From contig CAKJVC010000017.1 in the NCBI GenBank assembly GCA_918026815.1, forward strand, positions 434,001-498,000: DNA of 64,000 nucleotides, written 5' to 3'. Both the position numbers and the translations under genes were made by a program. The stretch's first letter is position 1, and the number at the start of each line of letters is the position of its first letter. This document shows positions 1 through 10,611 of this stretch, piece after piece. The stretch comes from Chalara sp. BL73. Taxonomy: Eukaryota; Ascomycota; Leotiomycetes; Helotiales. The notes beneath the pieces are model-generated. The model ran no database searches. It was not told the DNA's origin and worked only from the letters and a program-made list of their open reading frames with translations.

Positions 1-513
1 ACAATACACATAAAATTAGTATTTCGAGAAACAGTACAGCTTTTAACAAGCTACACGGACTCAGACTGGACAAAAAACACAAAAACACGTCGGTCAATTT
101 CAAAATACGTGTTTAACATTGAAAGCGCAGCAATCAGCTGGTCAGCGAAACGACAACCTACGGTATCGTTGTTATCCTGCGAAGCCGAGTACATCGAGCA
201 AACCAACGCGACTAAAAAAGCTATATAGCTACAAGGCTTCTTTAGCCAAGTTCATTTTAATATAAATCAAAGTGCTGGCGCAATAATCATTTACGGAGAC
301 AACCAAAAAGCTATTGCTTTAGCCAAGAACCTTCAGTTCTATGCACGCACAAAACACATCGATATTCAACACTACTTTGTTCGAAAAAAAGTAGCAAACG
401 AGAAAGTCGACTTACAATATATATCAACCAAGGAACAAGTAGCCGATAGAATGACTAAAGCCTTTGCGAAAAACAAGTTCGAAGTTTTCAGAAAAGCGAT
501 AAGAGTAAAATAA
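1..513 (+). mobile_element. Ty1/copia retrotransposon remnant, RNase H end of pol
   Basis: Reading the frame through 124-513 gives the C-terminal RNase H region of a copia polyprotein: SWSAKRQPTVSLLSCEAEY, then GDNQKAIALAKN, then TKHIDIQHYFVR, then STKEQVADRMTKAF, and a TAA at 511-513. This order of motifs is diagnostic for copia RNase H. The frame carries an internal TAG at 226-228, where the family normally has Trp (ATKKAIWL), so TGG to TAG is the simplest explanation and the copy is dead. The 5' part of the element lies outside the window. The 3' LTR is probably at 681-798. The family call is firm; the exact boundary is not. Confidence 0.85.
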
Positions 514-680
514 CACGGCTACTGCGAAGCAATTTTTCTGTACAGAAGTTATAAAAATTTACATTAGGAAGTTTAGCTCGGGAAGGGCCTACTTTGTAAT
601 TAGCATGTGAAAGCTTTCAGCTGTAAGAGCTCTCAGCCGTGGAAGCTTTCAGTTGTGGGAGCTTTATGCCTGTATGGAAG

Positions 681-798
681 TGTTGAAACCTCAGGCAGAC
701 AGCCCTACTATAAACCCTGACTGTAGGCATATAGATAGGAGGCCCTGCCTCCTATCTTCATTTTGAATAATATAATCATGTTCTCTCTCATTCCAACA
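681..798 (+). repeat. Probable copia 3' LTR
   Basis: The segment starts TGTTGAAA and ends TTCCAACA, the short inverted ends typical of Ty1/copia LTRs. It lies 167 bases after the pol stop codon. It contains a TATA-like CTATAAA and an AATAATATAAT stretch that could serve as a poly(A) signal. At 118 bp it is short for an LTR. The partner 5' LTR is outside the window, so the boundaries rest only on the terminal motifs and position. Confidence 0.5.
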
Positions 799-1130
799 GT
801 TTTAGCTAGATCAAAGCTCAAAAACGACCTTGGAGGAAACCGGCTTACAATGGCCTTATTACTCCATACAACAATCGGCATTGAAAAGACGCTAGCGTTC
901 CTCAAAGCGACTAGCGTTTGTACTAGACGGAATCACCTGAATAGGCTAGAGCGGGAACAGGAGCTAGAGGAGCTAGAGGCGCTAGGGGAGCTAGAAAGAG
1001 AGGAATAGACGTTCGCTACGATTTCATTTGTTTTGCTATTTGCTACAATCAGGGCTAGACCCTCAACATTCACTGGAATAGATTGACTACCACCATTGCT
1101 TGTACATAAACTAGATAGGAACGCTAACGC
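799..1130. other. Spacer rich in GCTAG motifs, no gene
   Basis: Between the copia LTR and the LINE there is a run of AGCTAGAGG-type repeats around 945-1005, which gives a Glu/Leu-rich open frame that I take as a repeat artefact. CTAG tetramers are strikingly frequent here and continue into the LINE. Confidence 0.4.
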
Positions 1131-2055
1131 CTAGGCGCTAGCCGTGCTACATAGTCCTCGACTGATACAGCACGTTAAAAGGAATAATAATAATAATACA
1201 CTTGTCGATTCGGTGCTGGGAATCATCGACGCATCGGAATACATGTTAATTGTACTAAGGTAGCTTAGGTGATTCAAGCTAGTTTGGTGCATTGTGGTGG
1301 CGTCCTTTTTTGACAGCGAGCTGATTTCGACTTTGTATGGCGTAGTGCGATTCCATGGAGCGTACTTGTAGTGTTGTATGTGCTCTAATCTAGCTGAACT
1401 AGCTGAACTAGCGATGCGTTCTAGCTGTGTGCCGGCTGTAGCTGTTTGTGTAGCTTGTTTGATAGGGTGATTTTGAGGTAGCTTCAAAGCTTGAATAGCA
1501 TATTGTCGTACGCTAGCATTAAGTCGTACGCTAGCGGGATACAATGCTGATTCGACTTCCATAGAGCAAATTGGACTAGTTCGGAACACACCTAGTATTT
1601 TGCGTAGTGCTAAGTTCTGTAATGATTGTAATTGTCGGCTGAATTGTGCTTGGCCTTTCCACCATATTACCGCTCCATAGTCGGCCACGCTAGTCACGCA
1701 AGCGAGGTATAATTGTCACATAGCAAAAGGGCTAAGACCTTGTTCCGTATTAGCTAGTCTAGCTAGTCGATAAAAACTAGATCTAGCTTGGCTAGTACGT
1801 ATTGCGACGTGTTGCTTGAATGTAAGTCCTGAATCGAACCAAACGCCTAGCCAGCGTACTAGCTTTTTTGGCTGTACAACGTTTTGTCAGGTAGTCGTAA
1901 GCTAATTGTACTAGCTAGTTTAGCTGTCGTAAAATGGATTAGTTCGGTTTTGGCCAAATCGAATTGAATTGCATTCAAGCTCGCTAGTTCGGCTAGTTTA
2001 GCTACTTCGCGTTCTAGTATGCGTACATTTTTCCGCAGGTTTTACAGCACGTTAT
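1131..2055 (-). mobile_element. Tad-type LINE reverse transcriptase remnant
   Basis: On the minus strand the translation follows the C-terminal half of a fungal Tad-family non-LTR reverse transcriptase: ILEREVAKLAELASLNAIQF, FDLAKTELIHF, VRWLGVWFDSGLTFKQHV, SSFYRLARLANTEQGLSPFA, VADYGAVIWWKGQAQF, LALRKILGVFRTSPI, and the start of the RNase H domain at NMYSDAS. The copy is broken: an in-frame TGA at 1716-1718 stands where Arg is expected (CGA to TGA), there is a frameshift near 1860, and the 5' part is gone where the AT-rich block begins. The C-terminal tail runs into a (TTA)n tract and a 50-bp sequence that recurs at 6729-6779, so the RNase H domain is also truncated. Confidence 0.85.
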
Positions 2056-5000
2056 TAAGCCGTTTTTCGGGTATACCGATTTATAGAATCGTTCGGAATA
2101 GCAAGCTCGTAAGTCTAGTTACTTTTACAAGCTGTTTTGAATTTTAACCGCACTTTAACTTAACTCGGATACATTTGCAAAACTAGAAAAATTTGCTTAA
2201 TACTAAAAAGCGCGAATTACAGCAGAAAACCTGAATTAAGCATAGCTTCCGGACGCTCGGAATTTAGCGTTTTTTGCGTTTACGGATATAAAAAACACCG
2301 CAGATCAATTTACGGTTTTAATTAATCGTTTTTAACGCTACAATACTTGTACTTAAAACTACTGTTTACGGGCGAAAAAAGGCTTGTTAGCATTTTTAAC
2401 TTGTCGGTTTTTTTTTTCGAGACTTTTATTCGACACTGCAATAGTAACTAAAAATATTAATTACAAAAATTTAAATTTTTTTTCGGCTCGAAACTATACT
2501 ATTTTAAACTAAGTAATACTTGTAATTACGCTAAACTAGTTAGTTAATACCGATATTTAGCTGCTTGTTACAATTTACGTTGTATTATTTTATTTAAAAA
2601 AATACGTTTTTAAAGCCGAAAAGTTTTCAGTGTTATATACAAAGCTTTAAGCTTAATTTTTTTTTTATATTAATAACCGCGCTTTTTTGCTATTTTTTGT
2701 TTTTCGGTTACTAAATAAACTAATTAAAAAACGTAACTAGTTTGCTCAAAAAGTATTTTATATTTTATTAAAACTTTCGGTGTAAAAATCTATTCGGCAA
2801 ATTGTAAATTTTAACTGCCGCTCGGAAAAACAACAAAAAACTTTAATATTATTTAAATCTAAAAAAGTTTTCGCACAACGTTTTACTTTACAGCGATATC
2901 GAAAACAGCGTTAAAATTCGGTCGATTTTGCGTTTGTAAATTTTATTTTATTTAAATGTTTACAAAGCTGAAATTAAATTAAATAGTTATACCGGCTTCG
3001 AGCTAAATTTTGTGTTATTAACTATTATTTACAGTATTTAAGCTATTTTATTTCGTTTAAGTATACAGACTATTGCCGAGTAAAACTTATATTATACTAT
3101 CCGTTTACAGAATAAAATAACTTATTTTCGGTTTATAAGCGAATTTACGAGTTTTACAGCAATACGTTTTCGGCTTGTATATAAGCGTATTTTTATTTTT
3201 TAGATTACTATACCGACTCGGTATTTAACGAAAATTCGAAGTCCGATAATAGCAATATTAAGCTAAATTAAAAAAAAAAACAATACTGTATTAAATGAAT
3301 TTAAGTTTTTAGCTCGCTAGCGTTTAAACTATAACTTTTTACAAATCGACACTATTAAGCTAAATCAACGTTTACTTAATCGGCAATATAACTAGTTTGC
3401 ATATATTAGTCGTTGCAATATACGCTCGAATATATAAAAACAGTTTAAAAATAATAATTAAGCTGTACAAATTGTTACAAGTAATTTTTTGCTCGAAAAT
3501 TTAAATGCAAAACAGCTAAAACTTTACAATACAGTTGTTTTTTAGTACGTTTACGAACTTAGTACAATAGTATTAAAAAAGTTTATACTTTTTTAACTAC
3601 TATTAAATATAAATAGCATTGCCGAGTCCGGAAAAACGTATATACTATTAAAAATTTGTGTTCGTTTTTAAAAACTTGTAATTAAAGCTAAAAAAAGTAA
3701 TTCGGTATTTCGAAATACTTTTACGAGTATTGCAGCTTTTAATATTATCAGCTAAATTTTATATAGCTTGTTTCGGTTTTCAGTTAAAAACAAAAATTAA
3801 ATATAAGTACGTCGATTTTATAAATTTTACAAAATTAGTTTCGGTATTGTCGATTTTTAATTATTAATAAAAAATTTATAAAAAATTTAAAAACTTTGTC
3901 GCTAATTAACGATCGTTTACAAACGATTTTTTTTTCGAGTATACTTTTTTTCGAAAGTGTAAACGTTTTGTTATATAAAGATTTTTTTTAATTGCTGTTT
4001 GTAAAAAAAAAGCTATTATATGTTTCGGCTGTTTAAACCGAACTTTGTGCTATTAAAAGCTAGTGTTTATATCGAGTTTTTAATCGATTTGTTCGGCTAA
4101 TTTAAGTTATACAACAACAAAAAAAAAACGATTTTTTAATTAAGTTTCGAGCTGTTTTAAGTAAATTACGAGTTTTTCAGTTGTTAATTGCTAGCTAAAA
4201 ACTGTTTTGTACACGTATCGCAAATACACTTTTTATACTCGAAGTTTAAAGTTTTGCGACTGTTTTACGGCTTTATTATATTAAAAACAAAATTGTAAAA
4301 CAAAACTTTGCTTTTTTAACTGTATTACAACAGTTTGTTATTAAAATTACAGTTTAACATATCGGCCGTAACGCTATTCGAACTACCGAAAATAAAGCCG
4401 ATAATTTGTTACTAAAACTTTATATATATATCGGCGTTCGTGTTATATTTACAGCTAATTTATAAACCGAATATAGTTTAGTTAACAGCTTTATAAAAAC
4501 TATTATTAATATATTTTAGTTTACGAATACAACGCTTTTTACAACTATACTTTCGGTATTGTTTATTCGCTTTAACATTTATACCGGCTCGAATTTTCTA
4601 AACTGTTCGCTCGAAATTATTTTTATTTTACTTTTTTTTTATATTTATAATTATAAAAGCGTTTTTTGCTTATAAATTTAGTTTTTTTTACAGTTTGCTT
4701 ACGCTATTACAGTTTATAAAAGTCAAAAATTAACTTTTTTTTAAGTTGTATTAAACTTAAATCAAAAAAAGCACTGTATTAGTTTTTTATATATTGCGGT
4801 TTTACAAGTAAAAACTTTAAATAGTTTGCTTTTTAAAAGTTTTTTTGACTTTAAACAGTTTACAAGCAAAAAATCAGCTATTTTCAAAAATCGAAAACTA
4901 AATTTTATCTGTAAAAATGCGCAATTATTGTAGTTATACACTTGTAAAACTTGTAATACTCGTAACTGTAAAAAGCAAAAACTGTTTATAACTTACTTGC

Positions 5001-5939
5001 TTAATTTTACTATTTTAAAATAACTTCAATTTTTTAGCTTTTTTTTATACAACAACTACAACTACTACTACAATTACTACTATAACTACTTAAAATTAAT
5101 TAATAATACTATTGCAATGCTTTCTGCTTTTACAAAATTCGTATTTTACTATTTTAAAAAAAATAAAAAAATAAAGCAATTATTTTTGTTGTTTTAACTC
5201 AAGTTCGGCTTAGTAATAATAATAATAAAAATAAAAATAAAAATAAAAAAACCGATAACTACAGTAAGTTTACAAGTGTTTTTTAAATTGATTTTATTAT
5301 TGTTAACTGTATTAAACTCGAAACTTGTTTTCTCGGCTTATTTTACTGCCGTTATAATTGTTTTAACTGTTATACTAATTGTTCGAAATTTCGTTTTGCG
5401 CTCGAATCGGTTTGCTAATACAAATCGCTTTTCAAATATAAAAGCGCTATTAAGTTATATAGTTAAAAAAAAAAACTACAAGCTGTAAATACTGTAATTG
5501 CATTCGGCCGGTTAAAGTTTAAGCTGTTTGTATTATAGTAAATAAGTATTTCGAAAGTAGTTGTATTAATTGCTACTATAATAATAAAAAAATCCGGTAT
5601 AATTTTTGTAAGTTTACGAGTTGTTTTTTTGCTTTTCGATTTATAATTAACGTTACGGACTTGTAAATAGTCAAACTACAGCTGCTACAGTTGCTATAGT
5701 CGTAAATACAGCTGCAACTACTAATTTTGTTGTTTTTGTTATTTTTTCGGCCGCTAAAAGTTTTTTTGCTCGTTTTTTTCGGCGTATTGCTTTTATTAAT
5801 ATATTTTCAGTATTTTGTAGCCGTGTTACTCGTAAATTTACACTTAGCATATACATTTTAATTGCTTGTAACTAACAATTTTTACTTGTAAGCTAAAACT
5901 ACAAGTTAAATTCGAGTTTTTCGTCGTTTTTGTACAAAA
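2056..5939. repeat. AT-rich RIP-like block without genes
   Basis: This stretch is very AT-rich with long A and T runs and no convincing coding region; the longest open frames encode Lys/Asn/Ile/Leu-rich nonsense. The remaining C and G sit mostly in CpG (TCG, CGA, ACG, CCG) and in AGCT, ACA/TGT or GCA/TGC contexts. In 3601-4200 I find no TGG, CCA or TGA and only three TCA. That pattern fits RIP, which changes CpA to TpA and spares CpG. I read it as old transposon DNA mutated beyond recognition. No family can be named by eye. Open frames at 5276-5488 and 5671-5856 are not supported as genes. Confidence 0.7.
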
Positions 5940-6129
5940 TGTCACGGTCCTCAATATCGCACCATACGCCCATTGGTTCGCTTACCAGCTCGCCTACGGT
6001 GGTCACGTGGTCATGGTCTTTATCAGGGATGCCACAGCAACAGCTACACCTTTCCTCCTTAGTTTAGTATTCTCGTAATTGAAGCACCTATTCAGCGCCC
6101 TTACAGGCCATAGGATCGTGATCGTGACA
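5940..6129. mobile_element. Solo LTR, 190 bp, with 5-bp target duplication
   Basis: The segment begins TGTCACG and ends CGTGACA, a 7-bp perfect inverted terminal repeat with the TG...CA ends of retroviral-type LTRs. It is flanked on both sides by CAAAA (5935-5939 and 6130-6134), the 5-bp duplication left by LTR-retrotransposon integrase. Its interior is of balanced composition and contains CCA, TGG and TCA freely, unlike the AT-rich DNA around it. It therefore inserted after that DNA was mutated. The terminal motif suggests a Ty3/gypsy-type LTR, but with no internal region the family is an inference. Strand cannot be told. Confidence 0.75.
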
Positions 6130-6134
6130 CAAAA

Positions 6135-6728
6135 CGTATACATTAAATTGCGAAGCACTACAAAAAAATCTCGAAGCGCTATACTTAGCTGGCGGAGTTA
6201 TATACAGAGAAAACTAGTAAACTAAATAAAAATAGTAATATTTTTTAGTTTTCGGACTTGTAACGTAGTTTTCAGGTAGTTACAGACCGAATACAAGCCG
6301 TAAAGTCTTTTGAGCGCAGCGAAATATAAGGGTTTGGGGGCTGGCCCCCATATAAATATGTGATAATTTATAAAATTAAAAAGCAAGCTTTCTATTTTCG
6401 ATTGTTACACCTAACGAGCGCCTTTATTTGTAAAGTTGTATGCTACGTGTTCTATATACAGAGTTTTCCATGCCATGCCAACCACGTGACGTTCCGTCAT
6501 GTGCTTCACCTCATATAGATGACTTCCTCGAACCCTTAGAACAAGGATTCTCAACAGTTATGGGACATAAGGAAGAGCTAGAGTGGAGGAAGGTAAGCTT
6601 GAGTTTTCCTGCTAAACTGATAGGCATACTTTTGATATCCATACATCACTGTTGCAACTAAACCGCCAGTCACGTGTTCTTACCTGTTATATTGCAATCC
6701 CCCCTGCTGCCCTCTTTCTGTTACGGCT
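6135..6728. other. AT-rich remnant continuing into unassigned DNA
   Basis: 6135-6435 resumes the AT-rich composition seen before the solo LTR. A perfect hairpin TGGGGGCTGGCCCCCA lies at 6335-6350, within an otherwise AT-rich context. 6440-6661 is open for 73 codons on the plus strand but resembles nothing I recognise. From about 6640 the sequence leads into the short repeat shared with the LINE end. It is probably transposon-derived. Confidence 0.4.
6335..6350. repeat. Perfect GC hairpin in AT-rich DNA
   Basis: TGGGGGCTGGCCCCCA has 7-bp arms and a 2-base centre. It may be a terminal or structural piece of a transposon, but its role is not known. Confidence 0.5.
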
Positions 6729-6779
6729 ACATAGTCCTCGACTGATACAGCACGTTAAAAGAAATAATAATAATAATAA
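6729..6779. repeat. Second copy of 50-bp transposon tail with (AAT)n
   Basis: CTACATAGTCCTCGACTG and what follows, up to GCACGTTAAAAG and an (AAT)n tract, matches 1147-1198 almost base for base, then both copies diverge. Read on the plus strand it looks like the 3' end of a non-LTR element with a simple-repeat tail, cut short at its 5' end. Read on the minus strand it is the tail of the LINE at 1131-2055. Orientation is unresolved. Confidence 0.6.
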
Positions 6780-6833
6780 TTAACACCATGCCCCAAGGCA
6801 TAAATCCACGGGCCCATGATGGGCCATGGAGAG

Positions 6834-8447
6834 TCAGCCAATATAGACAGGAAGCTGGCTGCCATAGTGCTGCGATGGTACTCGTTCTCCAGGCACAAAA
6901 CGGTGGCATGCCCCCCAGCAACAGGCCCGGAATAACATCACTACCCAGGTATCAAAATACAGCCTCCTAAGCTCGTCACTCTGGAGGGGATTAGGGCAAA
7001 AATGCTCATCCTCGAGATCTTGCAGAATGCCTGGCCAGGCTAGAAAGTATGAAAGCACTTCGCGTTCATATTCTGGATCATGTGTGGCTTGAGCCTCAGT
7101 CTCGCTTCCGTCACATAATATGACGTGTCTTATGTGTGCTCCAAGAATTCGTCGATATGCAAGATTGTTGTGCCCCACAACCCAGCGAGTAGCCATATCA
7201 TATTCATCATGAACGGCGTCTAGAAAAAGTTTGTTTGCTTTTACTGGCAGAGGCTGATGTGGAAGGTCTCCAAATCCAGCACCCCGTGATAAACTTTTAT
7301 GCTCCCATTCTTTCCAATTTTCACGGATTTGCCTACAACTTGCAAGAATCGTTAGGCTCTGTGGCCCAGTATCGTCCGGGCAAGTCTCAATATGCTTTTC
7401 CAAGCATTCACGGAAGGCCCTCCGGCCGTGAATACTTGTGCTAAATCCATGCATGTTCTCGCTAGGTGCGGGGACTTGAATATGAGATCGTCCACGAAGC
7501 CGAGCCATCACCATCGTCATGGCAACCAAGTCGCCTGTGCGGAGGTGATAATCTGGGTCACTTTTATGACGGTTACGCAATGTAGCTGCTGAGGTTCCCG
7601 ACGCATCCAACAGCCCGAGTGCAGCAACGACGTCATTTCGTGTTCCGAGAGTGAAATCTGGGATATATAATTCTGTGCACCCACGAACAATACCGAACCC
7701 TAAGCAATCGGCCGCGCCAGTTGGCATATATATTTCCTCTCTTTCTTTCATGATCCCCTTGACCATCCCAAATTGATATGACTGGCGCCAATCTTCTTTC
7801 CACGAATATCCATACTGCATAACTATGCCTAGGGACCGAACGGTCGTTGATGACATGACATGAAAATGACCTTCGGCTTTTAAGCTGCCGTCATAAGGGC
7901 GGAAATCTTTCCATCTCATCCCAAGGCGGCGCGCAATGATAGCAATGTCTGAGACGGAGCAAATTGCCAGAGGTAAAACCACATCAGGAAGTTGAAAGTC
8001 CCAGGAGCGCTCCCGTAATATGAGAGCAGGTAGGCTGATGCCAGGAGTATTCGAGAAACCCCCTCGCTCCGTACACAAATGCAATTGATGAAGCAAAGAT
8101 ATCCAACACACTGTCTCATGGCTGTACTTTGAGTATCCGGGGCCTGGAACCATGGTGCTTAGTCGGGATTCTGTACCACCAGCAATTACTATCTGATCAA
8201 TTCTGTCAGGGGTGATGGAGGTCATGAAGATTTCAGGAGTAGTGTAAAGTGTCTCGAATCTGAACTCTCTCCAACGCCACCTAAGCCTAGTTTTCACGGT
8301 CCATTCTCCCATCACTGACCTCTGACATCTTCGATAGCCATCAGCCGTAGCAAAATACTGCTGGAGCAGCTGACCAAATGTAGTGAGAAAAGCAACCAGG
8401 GCTATTGCTAATGCGGCACTAGCTATACCGATCTCAAAGCTACTCAT
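6834..8447 (-). CDS. Fungal N-terminally membrane-anchored protein, 537 aa
   Basis: A single-exon gene of 537 codons. Residues 4-30 form a hydrophobic helix (IGIASAALAIALVAFLTTFG), followed by LLQQYFATADGYRRCQRSVMGEW and a basic, Trp-rich stretch (RLRWRWREFRFET). This N-terminus is a hallmark of a large family expanded in Pezizomycotina, some members of which carry the label modin; no biochemical activity is established as far as I know. The rest is a soluble domain with scattered Cys and Trp and no catalytic signature I recognise, ending in a Cys-containing region (RACCWGACHRF). One N-terminal helix suggests a membrane-tethered cytosolic protein. It is the only intact gene between the transposon block and two pseudogenes. 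The lack of internal stops argues it is still under selection. Confidence 0.85.
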   Translation of the reverse strand: MSSFEIGIASAALAIALVAFLTTFGQLLQQYFATADGYRRCQRSVMGEWTVKTRLRWRWREFRFETLYTTPEIFMTSITPDRIDQIVIAGGTESRLSTMVPGPGYSKYSHETVCWISLLHQLHLCTERGGFSNTPGISLPALILRERSWDFQLPDVVLPLAICSVSDIAIIARRLGMRWKDFRPYDGSLKAEGHFHVMSSTTVRSLGIVMQYGYSWKEDWRQSYQFGMVKGIMKEREEIYMPTGAADCLGFGIVRGCTELYIPDFTLGTRNDVVAALGLLDASGTSAATLRNRHKSDPDYHLRTGDLVAMTMVMARLRGRSHIQVPAPSENMHGFSTSIHGRRAFRECLEKHIETCPDDTGPQSLTILASCRQIRENWKEWEHKSLSRGAGFGDLPHQPLPVKANKLFLDAVHDEYDMATRWVVGHNNLAYRRILGAHIRHVILCDGSETEAQATHDPEYEREVLSYFLAWPGILQDLEDEHFCPNPLQSDELRRLYFDTWVVMLFRACCWGACHRFVPGERVPSQHYGSQLPVYIG

Positions 8448-8991
8448 GGCTCATGCTTCTTGTAACGGATATTGGCTATACTTCCAACTTAATCACGAGT
8501 GGGAATTGGTTATTTAATGCCTAGAGCGCATTCGACCAGGCACATGGATAGCTGAGGTCCGCAGTGATTTCTCAAAACACCGACCACAAACATCGGCACT
8601 GATCACAAACCGAGAATGAAGGATATAGAAGAAAAAGAACTCTGGACACAGCAAAGCCACGAAGTTTCGAAATGGCTGTAGAGAATACGACGACTTAGAA
8701 CGCCTGTAATTGTCCAAGGTACTCAAATTGCAGTTTGCACATTGATAAAATGCAAGACCGAGCTGCTGATGATGAACGAGATCCACTTTGCTGCGCCACT
8801 TTCCTGCATATTGCAACAACCTAAGTTCTCCAGCTGCCACACTGGCTCACCACTACCAACTAGATGACTGTGCAAAGCAACAAAGCAAACGAGAAGTCGT
8901 CATGATGGTACTGTAGGAGATGGCTCCAGTAAGGGAAACTAGGCCCTCGTCATCATACATGGAAAGTATATATACAAAATCAAACACGCCT
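8448..8991. other. Intergenic, nothing recognised
   Basis: A 108-codon minus-strand open frame at 8514-8840 has no recognisable domain and is probably chance. The rest presumably holds the upstream region of the 6834-8447 gene. Confidence 0.4.
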
Positions 8992-9738
8992 CTACCACGC
9001 CCCAACAATTCCAGCAACAGGTAAGTCTATGCCAGTGGTGTAACTCGCAGCATCGCTTAAAAGATGGACATACGCACCTCCCAACTCCTTAGAATCTGCT
9101 AATCCGGGCATTTCACCGTAGCATTGCACCTTGAGCTTCCAATAAAGGGCTTGATCCACGAAGTAGGTCATGGCTGTCTTCACAAAACTAGGACTGACGC
9201 AGTTGATACGGATTCCATGCTATGCCCACCCCATAGCTAGGGTATGGGTCGTATTCCGCGCCGCACCCTTGGTTGCCCCATATGGTGCGGAGGGGCCAGC
9301 ATGGTTGGCGTGGTGAAAAGTCATGGGTGAAGACAATCGATCCCTTGATGCCAAGGCTGATGAACCTTTGGCTACCGTGGTCGCACAGAAATACGCCGCG
9401 AACACGTTCAGGTTGAATAATATCTCAATCTCCGGACGGGAGGAATCAACCGCCGGCTGGTGTTTGGTCATGCCCACGTTCGCTACCAGTCCGTTAATGC
9501 GTCCCGATCGTGCAATGATGCTGTCCACGGCTTCCTCGATACTCGATTCACTGATTACGTCGCATCTGATATAATTGAGTTGCTTGGAATGCTTCTTTTG
9601 AAGCGCAGAAAACTCCTCCCCGGACTCGAAGATATCCAAAGAATAAACAATAGCCGCCGAGTTTGCTAAGCACACTTCAGCTATCTTCAGCTTGATGCTT
9701 CGGTTTGCCCCCGTGGTGGCCACCACTTTCTGGCTCAA
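8992..9738 (-). pseudogene. Broken short-chain dehydrogenase/reductase
   Basis: The minus strand encodes a nearly full-length SDR (249 codons including one internal stop). Recognisable parts are the Rossmann start (TTGANRSIKLKIAE), the NVG equivalent of NAG, the active-site Tyr-x3-Lys in PYGATK, and GIRINCVSPSFVKTAMT. It is dead on several counts. A TAG at 9220-9222 stands where the family reads (Q/E)HGI. The TGxxxGxG cofactor loop has both later glycines replaced (Gly to Ser, Gly to Lys), each consistent with G-to-A change. Between about 9325 and 9355 the reading has slipped and been restored: the alternative frame there reads GIKGSIVFT, the expected strand of the family. In an intact copy the enzyme would use NAD(P)H on a small alcohol or carbonyl; the substrate is unknown. 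Confidence 0.8.
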
Positions 9739-10611
9739 AGAGATCTTCCAATCGAATCCTGGACCAGGAATCGTCGAGACAGGTGTTAGAAGAGTAGCAG
9801 AGGTGGCATACGGAAGAGGTGCCCCAGCCGCAGCTACAATGTCCGTGGCAGTGGGAGACAGGATATATTGGATGAGTGCAAACTGGAAGTTCTGACCCGT
9901 TTAATGCCAATTGAACACAAGAGAATACAGGTGAGTGAATGTGTGAAAAAAGCTCTTGGGTGAATTATCATCAACCTGATTTTTTTTTTGTTTTTTTTTA
10001 AAAAAACCAAAAACGGCCCAGACACACCACATCCGAGATCTATATATCTCTGAGCATTTCGTGGGAACGGCAGCGTCCCTATCACCACAGCGAGGGTGGA
10101 GTTTAGCATCCCACCTCCCGCCTCCCTGTTCGGATGTATTGAGTATATCTTTTGCTGGCACATTCGCGAGGAGGGCTATCGCGGAGAATCCGTTGCTTAA
10201 GGTTACCTCGCATCGAGATACGATTACTAATAAGCTACTGATGGTTCATTTGAGGAGGCAACCTGGCTCATTATGAATATTTAGCTTGGGGACTTGAGAA
10301 TCCGGATCTGAGGAACCGGGTGGAGGTCTCACAGCAAGCCCTTGCATCGAAACCACATGGAGGCTCCAAAATCGCATTTACACGAGTCGGATGATTACGT
10401 CCCATTTGCTGCAGGTGTGGCAGGTATGGATATTCCCCAGAATTATATCCCTACCCTGGGGAAATTGAAGCTACAGTACTTCTCCAGATTCGGTATATAA
10501 AATGCTCGGGAATCCTGATCTAGGATGTCATCTGAACACCTTCGAGCATTCTCTTCCTAAGTTTCAGGGTCATTCTCTGCATTCACCACTCTAGTATTTA
10601 GGCTCGCGAGC
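9739..10611. other. Intergenic, no gene; T-rich tract
   Basis: Upstream sequence of two pseudogenes pointing away from each other. It holds a T-rich tract with an adjoining A run at about 9980-10005 and no supported coding region. A TATA-like GGTATATAAAATG at 10490-10502 lies about 110 bases ahead of the MFS start. Confidence 0.4.

Noticed and set aside
5276..5488. 70-codon hydrophobic frame in the AT block
   Set aside because: Leu/Ile/Val/Asn-rich reading expected from AT-rich DNA; no start context or homologue.
8514..8840. 108-codon minus frame
   Set aside because: No domain, no sensible start context, biased composition.
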